From Acanthosepion pharaonis (lineage: Eukaryota; Mollusca; Cephalopoda; Sepiida; Sepiidae): DNA of 64,000 bases. How positions within the stretch are numbered: position 1 is the stretch's first letter; every line of letters starts with the position of its first letter. The notes beneath the pieces are model-generated. The model searched no databases, was not told where the DNA came from, and saw only the letters and a program-made list of their open reading frames with translations. The position numbers and the translations under genes are program-made. Location: NCBI GenBank assembly GCA_903632075.3, contig CAHIKZ030000958.1, positions 543,501 to 607,500 of the forward strand, read 5' to 3'. Below are positions 11,640 to 22,770 of this stretch, piece after piece.

Positions 11640-12010
11640 AATTTTTTTTTTCTTTTTTAAATCAGTATCACCCCATGCAAGGCAGTACAGCCCCTAGCAT
11701 GCAAGGTGTTACTGGGGGTGTGGAAAAATTAGGAACAGAAACATAAATAATGAGCAGGAAGAGGGAAGAGTAATCAGGAGGACAGTAGATAGCAATTGAC
11801 ATTGCATTTAAACTTTTGCAGATTAAAGTTGGCTGAAAAGCATGGAGCTGGAAGGGAGTTCCACAAGCGAAAAGTGCGAAAAAAGAAACTCAGCATAGAA
11901 GCTATGGCTACAGCTAGCTACCTTAACTGTAAATTGATGAGATCAAGCTGCCAGTCTAGTACTGTGCTTAAATTCATACAGTCTAGGTATCATAGCGAAA
12001 AGCTCATATG
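11640..12010 (+). repeat. interspersed repeat family D, fullest copy
   Basis: A unit of about 360 bp that recurs inverted at 16721-17085 and 20378-20540 and direct at 26620-26760. Shared landmarks are the 5' phrase with 'gttactg.g', 'acattgcatttaaactttt', and 'gtctagtactgtgcttaaat'. Short frames in two copies can be aligned, but there are too few sites to claim coding. Confidence 0.7.
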
Positions 12011-12149
12011 AAAAATTAACATGAAAGCATTTATAAAAAAGGCACAAAGAGGCAAACTTATGGCGGTGGGTAAATGACTGAAGCTGAACCACCAGATTAG
12101 GACCAATAATTTTGCTGATTCTTTGGATCTTATCAAGGAATATTTTGAA

Positions 12150-12330
12150 TTGTAAGAAAAATCTTTTTTTTTTTTTTTTTGCAAGTGAATATTGTTTTAA
12201 CAGTTTTGTGGAGATAATGATTTTTTCAGATACATTCGACTCTAGCTGGGGAAGAAAGAGATGGATTCATGCCTTTTCCAAAGCTATTAGTGCATAAATG
12301 AATATAATAAACTTGACTGGAATTTGAAAC
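12150..12330 (-). mobile_element. SINE fragment: core plus tail type C
   Basis: Minus-strand copy lacking most of the tRNA head. The core phrase 'ctagctggggaagaaagag' and the tail phrase 'gcaagtgaatattg' match the copies at 8.4, 16.5 and 61.3 kb. Confidence 0.65.
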
Positions 12331-12603
12331 TTCTTTCAAAGTTAGTAGCAGGATTTTTTTTATTTAGCACATAAATTATCAATCACTACAAGTTTGTGGT
12401 AAGAGAATGGATAATGGTTGACAAAGCTTCATTTCCTTCATTTCAAATTTTGTGCCGTTTACTTGTGGCTGTAGTAAATGTTGCAATAAAAGCAACTAAA
12501 AATTAAGATGACAGTAAATACTCATCAAAATAACAAGGCTCACCAACCTAGCAAAGAAAATGTATCTGATCCTTTCTATGCTTTACAGAAAACCCTCACA
12601 TGC

Positions 12604-12607
<4 letters not shown>

Positions 12608-12653
<46 letters not shown>
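12608..12653. repeat. (TA)n microsatellite
   Basis: About 23 uninterrupted TA units. Confidence 0.97.
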
Positions 12654-12658
<5 letters not shown>

Positions 12659-13450
12659 CATGTTTCATTGAATACAACAGACAATATGCTTTGGTTTAGT
12701 TTTTTTATACAATTTTTCATGTGATCTTACAATTTTTTTTTCTTTTTGGAAGATAAATTATATAAAAAAAATGTCCAATCGTTCTTTCTTTCTGAGCGCT
12801 TTCAGCTATACATTTAGCCATTTTCAAGGTTGAAATATGTCAACTGCTAACTAGAAATAGATTGTTGTATGTATATATTTATATAATGTTTTCATTTTCA
12901 AAACACAGTCAAGATATTGTGCCCATGTTCATAGTTGATATTATTGAGTATTGGTTTTTTTTGTTTTTATTTTTTTTAAAAATACATATATTAATTCATC
13001 AGTTTCATGGTTATAAATGGTATAAAAATGAACTATTTAATACGGTTGTTTTTTAAAAAATTCTAGGTTTCATGGAAGGAACGCTATATATTATATACAG
13101 ATTCAAAGTTCAAGGTTATTATAAATATCGGGATATAAATTCAAAATATAGAGTGTTGGTTGGTACATATTTCGAAAAAAAATCATGATATATAAGCTTA
13201 TATGGTATATATTTCTGTTAAGAAAAAAAAAAAGAAGGTAGATTAGGTATTGTGTAAAATGACGTATAAAAAAGGGGGTGTAATTTGAAAATAATAAAGC
13301 ATAGGGAGAAAACAATATAAATACAGAGGTGGAGTAGGTGCAGTGTGTTGTATTGTTGTTTGGTATGGTAATTTACAAGTAATCTCTTAGTCTTAAGGAA
13401 ATAACATTGTACTGTATATAGAGCTAATTTCTTGTTATTTAGTTTTGTGT
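12654..13450. other. AT-rich sequence upstream of the ribozyme element
   Basis: No gene seen. Short frames here are low-complexity. Confidence 0.5.
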
Positions 13451-13525
13451 GCCAATGGCTTAATGGTAGAATCCCCGACTGACGCCAATTCAGTCGGGTT
13501 TTGATCCTAGCTAGAGGCAACCAGA
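13451..13525 (+). mobile_element. tRNA-like head of a ribozyme-bearing SINE
   Basis: Starts GCCAATGGCTTAATGGTAGA, which resembles the 5' part of a tRNA-Gly and gives a box A. A box B-like GGTTTTGATCC follows at 13498. Between them CCCGACTG and CAGTCGGG form a perfect 8-bp hairpin around a 9-nt loop, in place of a normal anticodon arm. The hammerhead at 13526-13581 follows directly. A second, deleted copy starts at 13765, 314 bp downstream. Confidence 0.7.
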
Positions 13526-13581
13526 TGTCTATCCACACTGATGAGCTGTGATACAGTGAAACAGTCTGTCTGTAGATGACA
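13526..13581 (+). ncRNA. hammerhead ribozyme, type I (open stem I)
   Basis: All core positions are present: CTGATGA (13538-13544), GAA plus A15.1 (13558-13561), and GTC before the predicted cut between 13570 and 13571. Stem II pairs GCTGT (13545-13549) with ACAGT (13553-13557) around a 3-nt loop. Stem III is very short, ACA (13561-13563) with TGT (13567-13569) around GTC. Stem I pairs 13526-13537 with 13571-13581, with one mismatch (13534/13574) and one bulged T (13530). A short stem III in type I hammerheads is known from retrozymes and Penelope elements, where dimers may be needed for activity. The upstream tRNA-like pol III boxes recall schistosome SINE-like hammerheads. Activity is inferred from structure only. 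Confidence 0.85.
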
Positions 13582-13764
13582 ATATATATGCTCCTGAAAA
13601 ATTTATTTCAGTTGAGCTCTCTGGGGAGGAAGTGTAGTTTTGTAAACAATGACTATTATGGCTAATGATGCAAGACTCTTCAGTAAATCAAATTGAGTTC
13701 TCTCAGTCACTGTGTGTTTATGTAAAAATAAATACGTTTAAATTCACCTTCATCCCTGCTGTGC
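13582..13764. other. spacer between the two ribozyme-element copies
   Basis: AT-rich and not clearly similar to the DNA upstream of the first copy, so this is not a simple tandem array. Confidence 0.5.
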
Positions 13765-13828
13765 GCCAACAGCTTAATGGTAGAATCCTCGACTGACGCC
13801 AATTCAGCTAAACAGTCTGTCTGTGGAT

Positions 13829-13831
<3 letters not shown>
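13765..13831 (+). mobile_element. second tRNA/hammerhead copy with internal deletion
   Basis: The first 44 bases match the head of the 13451 copy. A deletion of about 63 bp then removes box B, stem I 5' strand, CTGATGA and stem II. The remaining 3' piece (13808-13831) keeps stem III, GTC and the stem I 3' strand, but GAAA has become TAAA. It cannot self-cleave alone. Confidence 0.75.
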
Positions 13832-13867
<36 letters not shown>

Positions 13868-14171
13868 CAAATATATGGATATAGATCCGACAGTATGAAG
13901 AAAAATATACTGAAAAAACAAACAAAAATCTTAATATGCAATTATGCTGTTTTAATGTTTAATGTCAACGTCAGATGTTTCGGTCTAATAGACCATATTC
14001 ATAAAACATAATTAACAAAGACCATATACAATTCAACATGAAAAAGACGATGGACATAAAAGCAATACCAATCCAAACAGATAACTGAAATCTTTTATAA
14101 GATCAGCGTTCCGTTTAAATATGATCACGTCGTCATATTAGGATTTTTGTTTGTTTTTTCAGTATATTTTT

Positions 14172-14207
<36 letters not shown>
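13832..14207. mobile_element. foldback unit bounded by (TA)n on both sides
   Basis: (TA)n at 13832-13865 and 14175-14207 bracket inverted arms about 45 bp long (about 13893-13940 and 14131-14174, sharing aaaaatatactgaaaaaac). Inside, 13967-13992 holds the hairpin ggtctaatagacc next to tttc. The motif inverted reads GGTC-TATTA-GACCGAAAC, like terminal motifs I recall from Penelope-like elements. Confidence 0.7.
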
Positions 14208-14210
<3 letters not shown>

Positions 14211-15202
14211 CTTTGGGAAAGGTATGAATCTGCCTCTTTCTCCACCAGCTATGGGTTAATTAGTAAGACTAGTATCACTAGACCAATATTATCTTCCCAC
14301 ACAAAATTCTTACAATCTAAAATACTTTCTGGCTTTAAATAAACTGCTATGGGTTGATAAGCTGTAGAAAACAAATCAATCAATCATAAAAAAAATCCAT
14401 TCCTAGCTATTTTTAATAGCCTCATTGTTATGTAGTAAGACTGACTAACCTTCTCTACACCTATTATTAAAACATGGACTCATTCTCCACTATAAGTAGA
14501 ACGTCTACTCAGGGAACAATGGTAAAAAATGGATTGCAAAGGTGTAGAGCTTTTCAATTGTACACTTGCTGCACAGAACTACTGTATTCTCAATCCATGT
14601 TCTTATGTGATTAAGCTATTCTTCACTCAATCATTTGTTCCAATGTTTTCGTTATAGTCTTACTAACCAACAACTATGAGTGTTATGCAAAGTTTTTAAT
14701 ATTCACCTATCCAATACCTTAGTATTCTCAATCCAGTAGTTTCATCACATAAACACTAAAATCATTTAAAGTTTGAATTTTAATTTTTAAAGGCCAAAAT
14801 TTGATATTTAAGCAAGAGAAAAAATTAGTTCATATTTCCTTTAAACATTTGAGGATGTGTGTTTTTGTTTTTTGCCTTATTTAAGTGGACAGCAAAACAT
14901 TCAAAATATCCTCTTTTAAAAATAATTGCCCTTTAAATTAAGTAGTAGTATACTTATGAATTGAAAGATTAAATCTAACCATACATGTTATCGGTGGGGT
15001 GGCAGGAATGACCTTCAATCAATGATATTTCTAAAACTATAGGAATGGTAACACACACATTACAGAATCTACTAGTTTAACTAACGAAAAAGTAATAAGA
15101 GTACTGTGGACCAATAGGCAGTATACAATTAGAGAATCTTGAAAAGGTCAAATTGTTGTCTTTGTGCATATTTCTTTTTGCAATCACAAATAATGTTAAG
15201 TA
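14208..15202. other. AT-rich sequence with a SINE-core remnant at its start
   Basis: 14208-14275 resembles the SINE core on the plus strand ('ctttgggaaaggtatgaatc'). The rest has no recognised content. Confidence 0.5.
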
Positions 15203-15321
15203 GATATCTAAGGGGGAAAAAGGGGCCAAATACATATCTGGAGAGGAAAAGAAGGGACCAAATATATATCTGGGGAAAAAAGGGCCAAATAGATATCTGG
15301 AGGGAGAAGAAGAGACCAAAT
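15203..15321. repeat. minisatellite, four copies of about 30 bp
   Basis: Units start with atatct and end with accaaat or gccaaat. They differ at several sites, so the array is not recent. It makes a short open frame on both strands that should not be taken as a gene. Confidence 0.85.
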
Positions 15322-15506
15322 TTTCAAAAACTTGACTATGCCACTTATTTTTTCTTCTTTCATCCCAAACCTAGTATAAAAATTTCAGTGCAGTTATTAA
15401 TTTTTGGAATTTCCATGAACAGAGCATAATTTAAAACTTTACATCTAGTTTAAAAAAAAAAAATAAAAACATTATCAGTCACTTGTGTAAAGTGCAAGAT
15501 TGATCC

Positions 15507-15541
<35 letters not shown>

Positions 15542-15674
15542 AAAGTTTTTTAAGCCTCTTAAACATTTCTAACTACAGGTTCATTATTGGAAGATTTTGT
15601 AGGAATTATAATATATTTCACCTATGTAGTAATGACTGAAAATTATAGAGACAAAAATTGAACATTACTTATTC
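15322..15674. other. AT-rich sequence with a long A tract
   Basis: A run of about 29 A near 15511-15539, nothing else recognised. Confidence 0.6.
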
Positions 15675-15855
15675 AGTTAGTCAATGTGGTCACCACTCCC
15701 CTCCATCCAATCCTCTTAATATCATCTAGCCAAGAAATGGATGGTCATCTTTGGTGCCGCTTGACCTCTACTAGGCCCAGCAGAATGTCCTTATCGAAGC
15801 TGCCTCATCACATAATATGTCTGAAGTAACAGAGCTTCCTTAGATTGTACACTAC
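15675..15855 (-). mobile_element. fragment of a second LINE family, C-terminal coding end
   Basis: Broken minus-strand frames read LRKLCYFRHIM, then DKDILLGLVEVKRHQR, then SWLDDIKR. This order (cysteine/histidine-containing 'FGHIMR', 'G.VEGKR.RGRP', 'W.DDI') is typical of LINE protein C termini but differs from the RTE-type copies in this window. It is only a short relic. Confidence 0.6.
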
Positions 15856-16343
15856 AATGTTTGGGACATATCAGGTCTTAGCTGTGAAGGTTAGACAGAT
15901 CTTATATTCCTTAAGTATGGATTTTTATAAAAGTTGGTGATATAATGATGTGTGTTTATAGATGGCAAAACATTTATCAGGATTCCTTCTAATTATTTCC
16001 TACATAATAAATTATGTTCTTTTCTAATTAGGGTGACATTTATAAAATTGAAACTATGGCTTGTTTTGTTTGTGTGTTACAAGTGAGTTTAAAGGGTTGT
16101 CCCAATATAGTCTCTTATGTTGATAGATGCAAGCTTTTAGATTCCTAGATGTTTCACCTGTGTACCTTTTCTGACATGTAACTTAAATAAAAGTGAAATG
16201 TTAAATTTATAAATGTTTCCTATTTTTTATCTCATCCTATCAGTTCTTTGTTTGTAGTGAAAGAGAAATCTACATACTTTTATCACTAAATCCCAATGAG
16301 AGCATATTTAGGATATATTAACAATAAAACTGTCTTCCTAATT
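15856..16343. other. AT-rich sequence
   Basis: Nothing recognised. Confidence 0.5.
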
Positions 16344-16368
16344 TGTGTGTGTGTGTGTGTGTGTGTGT
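16344..16368. repeat. (GT)n microsatellite
   Basis: Twelve GT units. Confidence 0.97.
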
Positions 16369-16511
16369 TTTGAAGGTAAAATAGGTTAAATTACAAAGCC
16401 ACATGTTTGGATCTCTATCAGGTTCCAAAAGAGACATACTGCATGAATTTTTAAAGGTTAAAAAAAAACAATTTGTCATTCAACTTAACCAACTTGACTA
16501 AAAATATTTTT

Positions 16512-16718
16512 AAATTGTAACAATTTTTTTGGAGATAATAATGATTTACTGATACAAGTCTTACTAATTAACCCATAGCTGGGGGAAAAGAGGTAGATTC
16601 ATAATTTTCCCAATTGTATTTGCACATAAATGAATATAATGAAACCAACAAAAATTGGAATTCAACTCTCCAATTAACAATTCCAAGACATTATCCATTA
16701 CACCACCCACATATCCAA
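16512..16718 (-). mobile_element. tRNA-derived SINE with linker to a lost 5S unit
   Basis: Minus strand: head (GGTGGTGTAATGGATAATG...), core and part of tail C. Just 5' of the head the linker 'aagcttggatatgtggg' matches the linker between 5S and head at 47.49 kb (aagcttgggtgtgctgg), but here the 5S unit itself is absent and family D DNA abuts instead. Confidence 0.7.
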
Positions 16719-16720
16719 GC

Positions 16721-17085
16721 TTATAGTAAGTAAGTGGTAATTGTTCTGATAAACTTTTCTCTATGGTACCCAGATTTTATGAATTTAAGCACAATACTAG
16801 ATTGGCAGCAAAGTCTCATCAGTTTACAGTTGAAATTGCTAGATGTAATTGTAAGTTCTATGCTAACAGTTTCTTCCCTCACACTTCTCACTTGTGGGCC
16901 CATGATTTCCAACCAAATTTGATCTTCAAAAATTTAAATGCAATGTCACTTGTTATCTACTGTCTTCTTGATTCCTCTTTTATTGTTCTTGCTCTATAAT
17001 AATGTTTCTTTTTACTTATTCTTTCACACTCAATAACCCCTTGTGTCTTAGCAGCTTTACTCCCTTACATGGGGTGAAATCATTA
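16721..17085 (-). repeat. interspersed repeat family D
   Basis: Inverted relative to the 11640 copy and alike over about 350 bp, including the phrase that reads 'attgtgcttaaattcat' in sense orientation. Confidence 0.7.
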
Positions 17086-17847
17086 AAGAATAACAGGAAG
17101 AAGGAGAAAGAGTTGACATTAAAAGAAATGTAAATTTTTATGTGTTGTGCCCACAATGTAACATTGACACAATCCTAGCAGTTTTTTTTTTAGTGCTCTA
17201 ATTTTTTTTTCTTTTTTAAATTGGGATTTTCAGATGAATATATTTGTAGGGTTTTAGATAGAACCTCTCGTCTAGTGAGCAGGTAACTGAGGTGAGTCAG
17301 TGCACAGAGCACAGATAGTGGATAACCAAGGGAATTAGTGCCCTTGGCACAGAGAATTGGTCTGGATCCAAGAAAGGGTTGAAATAAAATATGCCACAAC
17401 CAATGTCCAGACTCACATAAACGAAACAAAAGATATTCCTAGATGGTAATACAGGACTTGACCTTAACTCAAAGATAGTAATTTTTTAGAGTACAACCAT
17501 CACAATGTACAATGTTTATGTTATGTTTTATTATTGTTTTGCATTGTTACAGTTAACAAATGTATTTTGGCACTTCTTTTTTCATTTTCCTTTAGTACCT
17601 CATATTTATATGTTGGGAGCTCCTTGAGGTAGGGAGCCATTATGAAATAACAACCCAACATCTTGGTTATTTTACTGGTAAAAGAAAACAAGCCAAAATA
17701 ATCCATTATAATTCTGCTTTTTCCTCCCTTTTTTATTGAGTTCCTTAGTCCATAATGGACTATTTTGAAAATCTATATTCTCAGAAAAGGCTTTGGTCAT
17801 CTGCACAATTTGATTATCCTACTTGTGAAAAGGAAAGAATAACACTC
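17086..17847. other. AT-rich sequence
   Basis: No supported gene. A 79-codon minus frame at 17190-17429 lacks any recognised motif. Confidence 0.45.
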
Positions 17848-18108
17848 TCTTCCCACTTTCCAATGCATGGCATTCAGACATGTTTTCTAGAACCTCTATT
17901 GATGAAGTAAATACAACCTTTACTTTGGTCAATTCAACTACTCACAAAGCTGACTTGATTTCAACCTTTATGAGCAATCGCATTTTTTTCTCACTTTCCA
18001 AAGTATAGTGTTCAGATGTGTTTTGAAGAATCTCTACTGATGAAGTATAACCTTTACTTTGGTTGTTCCAACTCTGCATAAAGCTGACTAGAGATCAACC
18101 ATAATAAC
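17848..18108. repeat. two-copy tandem duplication, period about 140 bp
   Basis: 17848-17970 and 17988-18108 are alike at roughly 75-80% (shared 'cactttcca', 'gatgaagta', 'aacctttactttggt', 'aaagctgact'). Confidence 0.8.
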
Positions 18109-19198
18109 CATTCTTATCATTACTTACCCTAACTTAATTCCATACCAGAAAAAGGAAACAGACATATCCAAGAGACATTGAGAACTTTGTTTCCCTACAG
18201 TTTCCATAAAAAAGAATAAATGGTCAGTAGTAGAAACCAAAGTTTTGGTTGCTTCTTCTTTAACTGTTTATATGTGAACATGCACATACCTACTATAAAC
18301 CTTCAGTCCCATACAATCTTTATAAAATAATAGAAGCTCTGCATAATAGATATCAGTGTTCAAACAAAACATGGAATAAAACTCAAAGAATGAAAAGTTG
18401 AAAAAAAAAATAATCTGGACCTTCAAGAACTGAATAAAATTATGAAATCTGAAAGTGAAAATTGTACCCATTATTATAAGTTCTTGAAATGAACATTCCA
18501 AAAGAGACTGGCAAATAGATTTCATGGTTTATAAATTTGTAGACAAACTAAAAACTATCAAAACAGTATTACAAAATTCAGTGAAAATACTGAAATATTA
18601 TGAAGACTTGTTGTCTCTTTATATCCAATGATAGCCAATTGATACTACTGAAAATGCAACAAGTATAAAAAAATAATTTATACTTAATTATAGAACTATC
18701 ACACAAAGGTGTGTTCATTGATCATGATAGCGAAAATCTGAGAAAGAATTGAAACTGTAGCTACTATCAGTTATGATATAGAGGAGTGTAAGAGAATTGA
18801 GGAAACCTGTTGTCACTTGATCCCCAACTGGATATTACTTCTGTGAAAACTCAATGAGCACAAAATGATAATACATAGGTAATAATGGAGTATCTTCATT
18901 CTGCTGCACCAAAAACTGAAAATCATTTCTATTTGATGATTGCCTAAGAAATGGAAGATGAAATGGAAGATGAAAAAGTTAATAAAAATAAACATGTTTT
19001 TAATAGTGTAAACAATTAAAAAAAAAATACTGCCCGAATTTGGAAGAAAAAAAAAAGTAGAAAATAAATAAAAAGGTGCAACAAGCACCTAGTCTTTCAG
19101 TGAAAACCATGCAATTCAGTGATTGGCTGAAAATACCTACCCACTGTCGGTTCAATGATATACTCTACAGAAAGAAAATGAATAACAATTGCAACATT

Positions 19199-19205
<7 letters not shown>
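18109..19205. other. AT-rich sequence
   Basis: Nothing recognised apart from short A tracts. Confidence 0.5.

Positions 19206-19266
<61 letters not shown>
19206..19266. repeat. (TA)n microsatellite
   Basis: About 30 TA units. Confidence 0.97.
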
Positions 19267-19270
<4 letters not shown>

Positions 19271-19765
19271 TGAATTTAGATATAAATACATACATATGTA
19301 GACATAAAAATTAAGGTACTGGGTGTTTATTTCAAACTGTAAAGAAGTTACTTTATTAACAAGATTCACAAATTAGCTACAGAACATCAATAAAAAAAAC
19401 AAAAAAAACTTATAATCACATGATTAAAACGTGTTTACATATATAAAACTGGATATTAATAAAAAAGAAAAAAGGAGGGTGATTAATCACAAGAATATAA
19501 TAAATAATAGTTTCAATAAATACAGAATAAATATGAATGCAAATATTGTTCGGAGGGATGCATGTAAAACTTGTGAAAAAATGACCCTCTGACCATTTTA
19601 AAAGCAAATATTAAATGAAGTGAAAGTATATTTCTGTCAGAAACTCTCATGGAAAAGACACCTAAATTAAATATTGATAGAAAATTTATTCATTAAATTT
19701 ATATTTTAAGATCACATAATTTATCAAAAGTTTCGGTTTATCATATGTGATAATTTATTGACTCA
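19267..19765. other. AT-rich sequence
   Basis: Nothing recognised. Confidence 0.5.
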
Positions 19766-19865
19766 TTCTTTTTATGGCTTATCAACTCTTTGTGGGTTAC
19801 TCAAAGCCAAAACATATTTTGGATTGGAAGAATAATTCTTTTTGTTTTTGTTTGCAAGTGAATAT
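19766..19865 (-). mobile_element. SINE tail C, isolated fragment
   Basis: Contains 'atcaactctttgtgggttac' and 'gcaagtgaatattgcctta', the two landmarks of tail C, but no core or head. Confidence 0.6.
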
Positions 19866-20377
19866 TGCCTTATCATATTAATAAAAAGTAAGCCATTGTG
19901 TTGGTCTAAATTTATTAACCAAGAAAATACATCATATACAAAATTACAGAACAAATTTTTATCAGATGGTTAAGAAGGATATCAAAATGAACACTTCTCA
20001 AATTTCTTACTTTCAAATAAATAGTTACCTCCCAGCTTTTTTCCAATAATATGAACAGAAAATAATATATTTAAGTTATTCCTGTGAAAAGAAATTATTT
20101 TAAAATTAGTGTTTTTAGTGTTTCTTTCATTTGTGTGTATATGTAGTCCCATCAACATTAACTTAGTTCGATGGGGTCCTAAAGGATAAAACATGTCACT
20201 CAAGGTTTTTTCCACTCTGTCATACTTCTTTCCCACAAATTGTTCTTGATATATAAAAGATTTTATATATTGTCATCCCATATACTTCATATATATTTAC
20301 ATGCTTCATTTCTGTCACGTGGTTAATAAATGTTTTTCATACTAATCACATCAGTATCTGCTCTATTTTATAATATA

Positions 20378-20540
20378 ATTAAATTGAAATGTCAATTATT
20401 ATCTTCTATCCTCTTAAGTCATGTTCTTTTATTGTTCTGTCTTTAATAATATTTTTCTTTTTTTTTTAATTCTTTCACATTCAGTAATCCTCTGTGTCTT
20501 AGTGGTTTCATGGCCCTGCTTGGGATGAAATGATTTTTAA
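20378..20540 (-). repeat. interspersed repeat family D, partial
   Basis: Matches the 5' half of the 16721-17085 copy ('ttctttcacattcagtaatc', 'tgtgtcttag'). Confidence 0.6.
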
Positions 20541-20779
20541 AAAATATATGTAAAAATTCAGATATAAATAAAATATATCTGTAAACAGACAATATGAATA
20601 AAGACAAAAGGAATTTTTAAAATTTTCTTTAAAATCCTTACATTTGCTTTGATAAAGTCCAGCAGAGGACAAAATGTTTTGGTAAAGAAAAGTTTTCCTT
20701 ATATATATATATAGATATATAACAATGATATTTTGCAATTTGTCTTTGAAAGTGCTGTATTCATACACAAGAGTACTAA

Positions 20780-21125
20780 TTTAAAGACAATGATGATGTT
20801 AAGGTAATTGTAAATAGCTTAAAGAGTAAGTACCATATAAGGCTTTAATCCTCTAGGTCTTAAAGACTGATTCTACAGAATAACAAAGAACTTTAACAAA
20901 TAACAAAAAAAACAACAATGAAAATGGATAGCACATAATTAGAAGGGAAAATAATGATATAATCAAAATGATGACTTTCAACACAACCTTAAACAAAAAG
21001 TTAAGATGGAAACTCCCATCAATAGTAGAAAGTGCAATAACAGTTACTGGACTTGATAATCCTATTTTCCTAAAAAAACTGCTTTAAAAGAAAAATTTGA
21101 TAACTTTCAACCAATTAACTAAATT
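20780..21125 (+). repeat. dispersed repeat, two copies in the window
   Basis: About 350 bp that align with 42570-42940 in the same orientation (shared 'aacaaagaac...taacaaataac', 'atgatataatcaaaatg', 'actggacttga'). Confidence 0.65.
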
Positions 21126-21764
21126 GCTTACTGTTTAGTCAATAATTATCAAATGTTTCCTACATAATGAATCATCAAAAGATGAATAAATTATCCGTAT
21201 TTTCCTTAATTTTTATTGCTTATTGAGAATTCAAAAATAATACATTTGAAAAAAAAAAAAAAAAAAAAAAATAATCTTGAATATTTTCATTTTTTTTTTT
21301 TTTTTTTTTTTACTGCCAGTGTTCTCTTCCCATCAATTTAAACAGTAAAGTCATTCCAATGTAAGGTTTCTTGTGTTATGTTTCACAGCAAGCAACAGCC
21401 AGTCATTTTAACTATATAAACACACTTCCTCCCCCACCTGCACATTGAATAAATGAAAGGTCAAATCAGTAGTCAGTTGTGTCACAAACTTAATAGTACA
21501 ATTTGTAAGGATGACAGCTTGCTTGTTAGAATATAAGATGGGTAACAACAAACAGCAAGTCCTGTATTTCAATCACTAAAAGAATAAGCATATCTATATA
21601 GGACTACACAATGTGTGTGTGTATTTTTTTTTTGTTACATTCTGTGTTGTCTCAGGATACACTATTAATAAAAATAATATCAATGAAAAGAGGTAATTTA
21701 CTTTTGCTATTTGTTTTATAAACCCTGGAAACTTGGATTCTAAAAAGTAGTAGTAGAACTGATG
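21126..21764. other. AT-rich sequence with A and T tracts
   Basis: A(21) near 21250 and T(22) near 21290 face each other and could fold together. No gene. Confidence 0.5.
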
Positions 21765-22010
21765 TGAATGCATGTCGCACATTGGCTCAGCATCCTCTGC
21801 GGGTGGTATTAGCAGTCGCACACCTGGGTGTGAAAGTCATATCGATGCATCAGAATTCTTGAGGCCCTATGTTGAATTTGTGCCATTTTGGACTTATATT
21901 CAAAATCTAGACAAAGGCAATCTATTACTGTCAGAATTCCCTGCTCATGAGTCATACAAGTCAATTGCTGACTATTCTGATTGGTTTCCGCATTCTGTAA
22001 CATTACCTCC
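21765..22010. other. GC-richer island of unknown origin
   Basis: Base composition is clearly less AT-rich than around it and open frames exist on both strands (87 and 74 codons). I recognise no domain. It may be part of an old retroelement (the left edge reads like a Penelope or LINE end) but I cannot support a family. Confidence 0.35.
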
Positions 22011-22207
22011 ACTTTTTCTTTTTCAAAATACATAGTAATATATATTTTAAATTTTTGTCAAATGTAACTTGTAGCTTATTTGTCCATCTCTTGCTATGCC
22101 CCCTCCCCAGAACCAACACCATATACATGAATCAAAAGAAATATTATACAATATAACAAAATATACATTCAGACATATGGCAAATAAACTTTTACAGAAA
22201 TATAAAA

Positions 22208-22210
<3 letters not shown>

Positions 22211-22258
<48 letters not shown>
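22211..22258. repeat. (TA)n(TG)n microsatellite
   Basis: About 18 TA and 7 TG units. Confidence 0.97.
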
Positions 22259-22437
22259 CACATGTGGCCATGGGATCACCTTTCAGTGGCATTTTTGTTT
22301 GTCTTGTCTTAGATTTTCTAGAAACTGGTCTGTGTCAAAATATTAATATAAACAATTAACATTTCCTATACAAATTAAACACATTACAACAGCCACAAAG
22401 TGTGATTCATATCTTTCTTTCTTTCTTTTTATTTATG

Positions 22438-22770
22438 TGGCATGTCCTTTCAGGATGTAGGTGATCATAGCTCTCCACTTCCCTCTATCTCTTGCAACTC
22501 TCAGAAAGTTCCTTCCCTCTGCTTCCTCCCCAGACCATATTCTGTCATCTGCCTGCTCAAGCTTGCCAGGTGTTTCACACACTGCTTTCCCTTGTTTCTT
22601 TTCCCTCTATTCGACCCATGAGTATCAGATTCTCCAGGCCCTCCTTCCTCATTATGTGTCCCAAAAACTTCAGCTGCCTCTCCTGATGTTAAGTATAAGT
22701 CTCTTCATTGTTTGCATCCTCTCTAAGACCTCATTGTTGCTCACACGCTCAGTCCATGATTCATATATTC
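22438..22770 (-). mobile_element. RTE-type LINE, 3' terminal fragment
   Basis: Minus strand, C-terminal coding end up to the usual 3' terminus (ccatgtcctttcagga... on plus). Starts within the 'SNEEVL' region and so is strongly 5'-truncated. Confidence 0.75.
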
